Source: an uncultured Rikenellaceae bacterium
GTDB lineage: Bacteria > Bacteroidota > Bacteroidia > Bacteroidales > Rikenellaceae
Length of the DNA: 64,000 nucleotides
Direction: 5' to 3'
NCBI GenBank assembly: GCA_944326815.1
Contig: CALVFI010000008.1
Location: 29,297 to 93,296 of the forward strand
The notes below the pieces were generated by a model. The model did no database searches. It was not told the DNA's origin and saw only the letters and a list, made by a program, of their open reading frames with translations. The translations under genes and the position numbers were made by a program. Positions within the stretch are counted from its first letter, which is position 1. Every line of letters starts with the position of its first letter. Shown piece after piece: positions 62,308 to 64,000 of the stretch.

Positions 62308-62381
62308 TGACTCCGACAGGATTCAAACCTGTAACCTCTTGATCCGTAGTCAAGTGCTCTATTCAGTTAAGCTACGGAGCC
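62308..62381 (-). tRNA. tRNA-Arg (ACG)
   Basis: A 74-base cloverleaf. The acceptor strand GGCTCCG pairs with CGGAGTC, the anticodon loop is CTACGGA (anticodon ACG) between CTTGA and TCAAG, and the T-arm is ACAGG-TTTGAAT-CCTGT. CCA is not encoded. A -7-like TATATTTG (62400-62407, minus) lies upstream. It is complete despite sitting between mobile remnants. Confidence 0.93.
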
Positions 62382-62644
62382 GTTCCTGATTTGCGAGTGC
62401 AAATATAGACTAAAAATCAATTAGTTACGATGAAATCAAAATCATAATTCAGGAACTTACTCTGCTCCGTCATTTTTTGGTTTACACTTTGGTTTACACA
62501 ATTCAATATTTTCGTGTTTCCAATGTTGGTTAATAAATCAGTTAATTATGGTATTATAAATTGCCTATTGTGCTGTCGGCCATAGCGCGACTGTACACAC
62601 ATATCTGTATGAATATAACTCCATATAAAGCTATTAAACAAAGA
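62382..62644. other. intergenic stretch with a tandem 12-mer
   Basis: 263 AT-rich bases with no credible gene. It holds two adjacent copies of TTTGGTTTACAC (62476-62499) and the tRNA promoter at its left end. It lies between the tRNA and the first cassette-type site. Confidence 0.5.
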
Positions 62645-62696
62645 GGACAAACATTTACAAGGGGTCTTAAATAAACCCCTTTGCAAAAGTCTGTCC
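62645..62696 (-). repeat. cassette-type palindromic site A
   Basis: 52 bases. The outer arms GGACA-AAC and GTC-TGTCC pair with one mismatch. The inner arms AAGGGGT and ACCCCTT pair around an AT loop. It lies 23 bases after the stop of the gene at 62720. It is the same length as site B and shares TTAAGACCCC on the minus strand. Confidence 0.8.
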
Positions 62697-62719
62697 TTTT
62701 CTAATAATTGCCAGTTTTG

Positions 62720-63103
62720 CTATCCCTCCAACACTTTCCAGAAACGTTCGGGCAGGTAGATGTTCTTGACCTCCATTGCTTGCTTGAATAGAGGTGCAAT
62801 CTCTTCGACGCGAAAGCCTGCTATCCCACACCCGATCTCCGTTACCAGAAATCTCAATTGCGGATTTCGTTTGGCAAACTCGATAAACTTATCCACGTAT
62901 GGTTTAATGGTCTCCACACCGCCTTGCATGGTCGGGATTCCATAACTTTGCCCCTGCAGGCCGACACCTTGTCCCCACACGGCACCGAATTTTTGATAAG
63001 CCAACCGCGCTGCACCACCTCCGTGTTGTCCTGCCAGATTGCTCCCGAAGACGAAAATTTCATTAGGTTGGAGCGTAACGATATGATTGGATGCTATTCT
63101 CAT
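62720..63103 (-). CDS. A1S_2505-like/macro-fold-like cassette gene
   Basis: 127 residues. EIFVFGSNLAGQHGGGAARL, then GVGLQGQSYGIPTMQGGVET and TEIGCGIAGF give a glycine-rich ligand-binding pattern similar to macro domains, and match the small family annotated as A1S_2505 phage non-structural protein. Ligand and function are not known; ADP-ribose-like binding is a guess from the loop pattern. It has no own promoter visible and is flanked by sites A and B. Confidence 0.7.
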   Translation of the reverse strand: MRIASNHIVTLQPNEIFVFGSNLAGQHGGGAARLAYQKFGAVWGQGVGLQGQSYGIPTMQGGVETIKPYVDKFIEFAKRNPQLRFLVTEIGCGIAGFRVEEIAPLFKQAMEVKNIYLPERFWKVLEG

Positions 63104-63135
63104 AATAGGTCTGTTTCTTCAAAAGTACTGAAAAA

Positions 63136-63187
63136 GGACAAACATTGAAATGGGGTCTTAATTTAGCCCCATTTCCAATGTCTGTCC
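63136..63187 (-). repeat. cassette-type palindromic site B
   Basis: 52 bases. Outer arms: GGACA, one mismatch, ACATT against AATGT, same mismatch, TGTCC. An asymmetric internal loop (GA against TCC) follows, then inner arms AATGGGG/CCCCATT and an 11-base loop. It lies 13 bases after the stop of the gene at 63201. Confidence 0.85.
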
Positions 63188-63200
63188 TGTTGAGTGTCTC

Positions 63201-63734
63201 TTACCACAATTTATTCTCTGGATATTCCTTGATTATAGTAAGAATATCATTTTTTGTCAATCCTGATTCTTCGTTTTCTCTGGGTATTACTCCTCGTACA
63301 TGATAATCTACGACGGTCTCCGTATCTTCATCCACGTCACTATATATCCCTACATCAAAAATCTTATTTGGAGCCTCTAAAAAGACAATCGAAACAAACA
63401 TACCTCCACTAATATATGGTGATGCATTCAGTATTGCAAATTGTCCTTTCAGTGTAGATTTATATGGCTCCAAGTTTTTATCAACAATTTCTCCTTGATA
63501 ACAGGCATTAAGGTATTTACGTAACTCTCGAAAATAGTCGTTGTCGTACCAGTCATTGTCTGTCCAATTCTTGAAACGAATGTCATTCAATGATTTGCCA
63601 GTTATATTAGCTGTAGAATCGCAAATAGAATTTTGTTCCTGTAAAGCATCTTTATTGCGGTCTTTTTGTCGTACTGGATTGAGGTTACAACTGCCCATAA
63701 TCAGCACGACCAATATGAGTATGCAGTGTTTCAT
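63201..63734 (-). CDS. unknown lipoprotein in a cassette
   Basis: 177 residues. A short signal ends in the lipobox LIMGSC, followed by a charged linker and a mixed alpha/beta body with NDWYDNDYFRELRKYLNACY and SGGMFVSIVFLEAPNKIFDV. No family was recognised. It lies between sites B and C, on the same strand as its neighbours, and no promoter is apparent. Its base content is more AT-rich than the core genome to the left. Confidence 0.65.
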   Translation of the reverse strand: MKHCILILVVLIMGSCNLNPVRQKDRNKDALQEQNSICDSTANITGKSLNDIRFKNWTDNDWYDNDYFRELRKYLNACYQGEIVDKNLEPYKSTLKGQFAILNASPYISGGMFVSIVFLEAPNKIFDVGIYSDVDEDTETVVDYHVRGVIPRENEESGLTKNDILTIIKEYPENKLW

Positions 63735-63757
63735 GGGATGGCAATTGTCTTAAATTT

Positions 63758-63820
63758 CATGTAATGTTTGTGGTTTAGGCTCATGAATATTAATGGCGTG
63801 AGTTTATGCAATGTCTGTCC
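63758..63820 (-). repeat. cassette-type site C, diverged
   Basis: The right arm TGCAATGTCTGTCC is shared with site B (CCAATGTCTGTCC). CTCATG and CGTGAG form an inner hairpin with one wobble. The left arm does not match GGACAAAC, so the left boundary is approximate. It lies 5 bases after the stop of the next gene. Confidence 0.6.
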
Positions 63821-63825
63821 TTAGG

Positions 63826-63999
63826 TTATTTGAAAACTCTTATTACAGCTAACAACAGATATCCCCATACGATAATCTGACCTGTCCAACTCAATCCTCG
63901 GAATAAATAGCTAACGACTTTATTTTGATTTGGAAAAATGTTGTAATATTTTGTGTTCGACAGATAAGCACTAAGAACGATGCAAACCCAGTAACTACC
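63826..63999 (-). CDS. membrane protein, 5' end beyond window
   Basis: 57 C-terminal residues are visible, starting GSYWVCIVLSAYL and ending IVWGYLLLAVIRVFK. They contain parts of two hydrophobic segments, so it is probably a small membrane protein. No family was recognised. The stop lies 5 bases from site C, the same arrangement as in the two neighbouring units. Confidence 0.55.
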   Translation of the reverse strand, partial: GSYWVCIVLSAYLSNTKYYNIFPNQNKVVSYLFRGLSWTGQIIVWGYLLLAVIRVFK

Positions 64000-64000
64000 G

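Noticed and set aside
62476..62499. Tandem 12-mers as a CRISPR start
   Set aside because: Only two adjacent copies, no spacers and no cas genes.

Overview
The window looks like a chromosome segment of a gut Bacteroidales, most like Rikenellaceae/Alistipes (genus is inference). Supporting signs are SusC/SusD-type genes, Bacteroidetes-style promoters (TTTG, 19 bases, TAnnTTTG), DUF4251, DUF4834 and DUF3823 proteins, lipobox signals, few strong Shine-Dalgarno sites, and a fused gamma-alpha 2-oxoacid:ferredoxin oxidoreductase.

1-9.0 kb: end of a glycosyltransferase; a small divergent regulatory locus (S24-like repressor facing an HTH/SLOG pair); a lipoprotein; an etfB-etfA-acyl-CoA dehydrogenase operon; an OmpA-like lipoprotein behind purA. 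9.1-18.2 kb: a TPR protein, an MFS carrier, korAB, a CoA-transferase and a WaaP-like kinase. 18.2-24.2 kb: a metal-efflux operon (His/Cys-rich protein, adaptor, CusA/CzcA pump, TolC-like protein). 24.2-36.8 kb: mostly housekeeping genes (fabI, DHA2 exporter, pepD, ispF, two DUF4251 proteins, rubredoxin, purB, DUF4834, MlaE/MlaF, gap, a second SLOG protein, a YtxH/holin-like envelope operon).

36.9-51.9 kb is a polysaccharide utilization locus. A one-protein transmembrane regulator (LamG-like and Kelch sensor outside, winged helix and BTAD inside) precedes SusC, SusD, a DUF3823 lipoprotein, a GH92 alpha-mannosidase, a GxGYxYP-family protein, an alkaline phosphatase and a metallophosphoesterase. 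The GxGYxYP gene carries a 57-base in-frame insertion whose structure is a template-switch signature. 52.0-57.3 kb is a vitamin B12 uptake operon: cobalamin riboswitch with terminator, BtuG-like propeller lipoprotein, Ig/PKD-like lipoprotein, and BtuB-like receptor.

From 57.3 kb on the DNA is more AT-rich and accessory. An ars operon on the minus strand (arsR, ArsF-like, ArsG-like, small thioredoxin, ArsP-like permease, arsC) carries two gene fossils (a porin-like stump and an acr3-like stump at its end). A decayed, truncated IS4-type transposase and an intact tRNA-Arg(ACG) follow. The last 1.4 kb is a tandem set of single-gene units, all on the minus strand, each followed within 5-23 bases by a related palindromic site with the arm GGACAGAC. 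Its layout resembles an integron cassette array, but the sites lack the canonical attC core. This is the best candidate in the window for an undescribed system.
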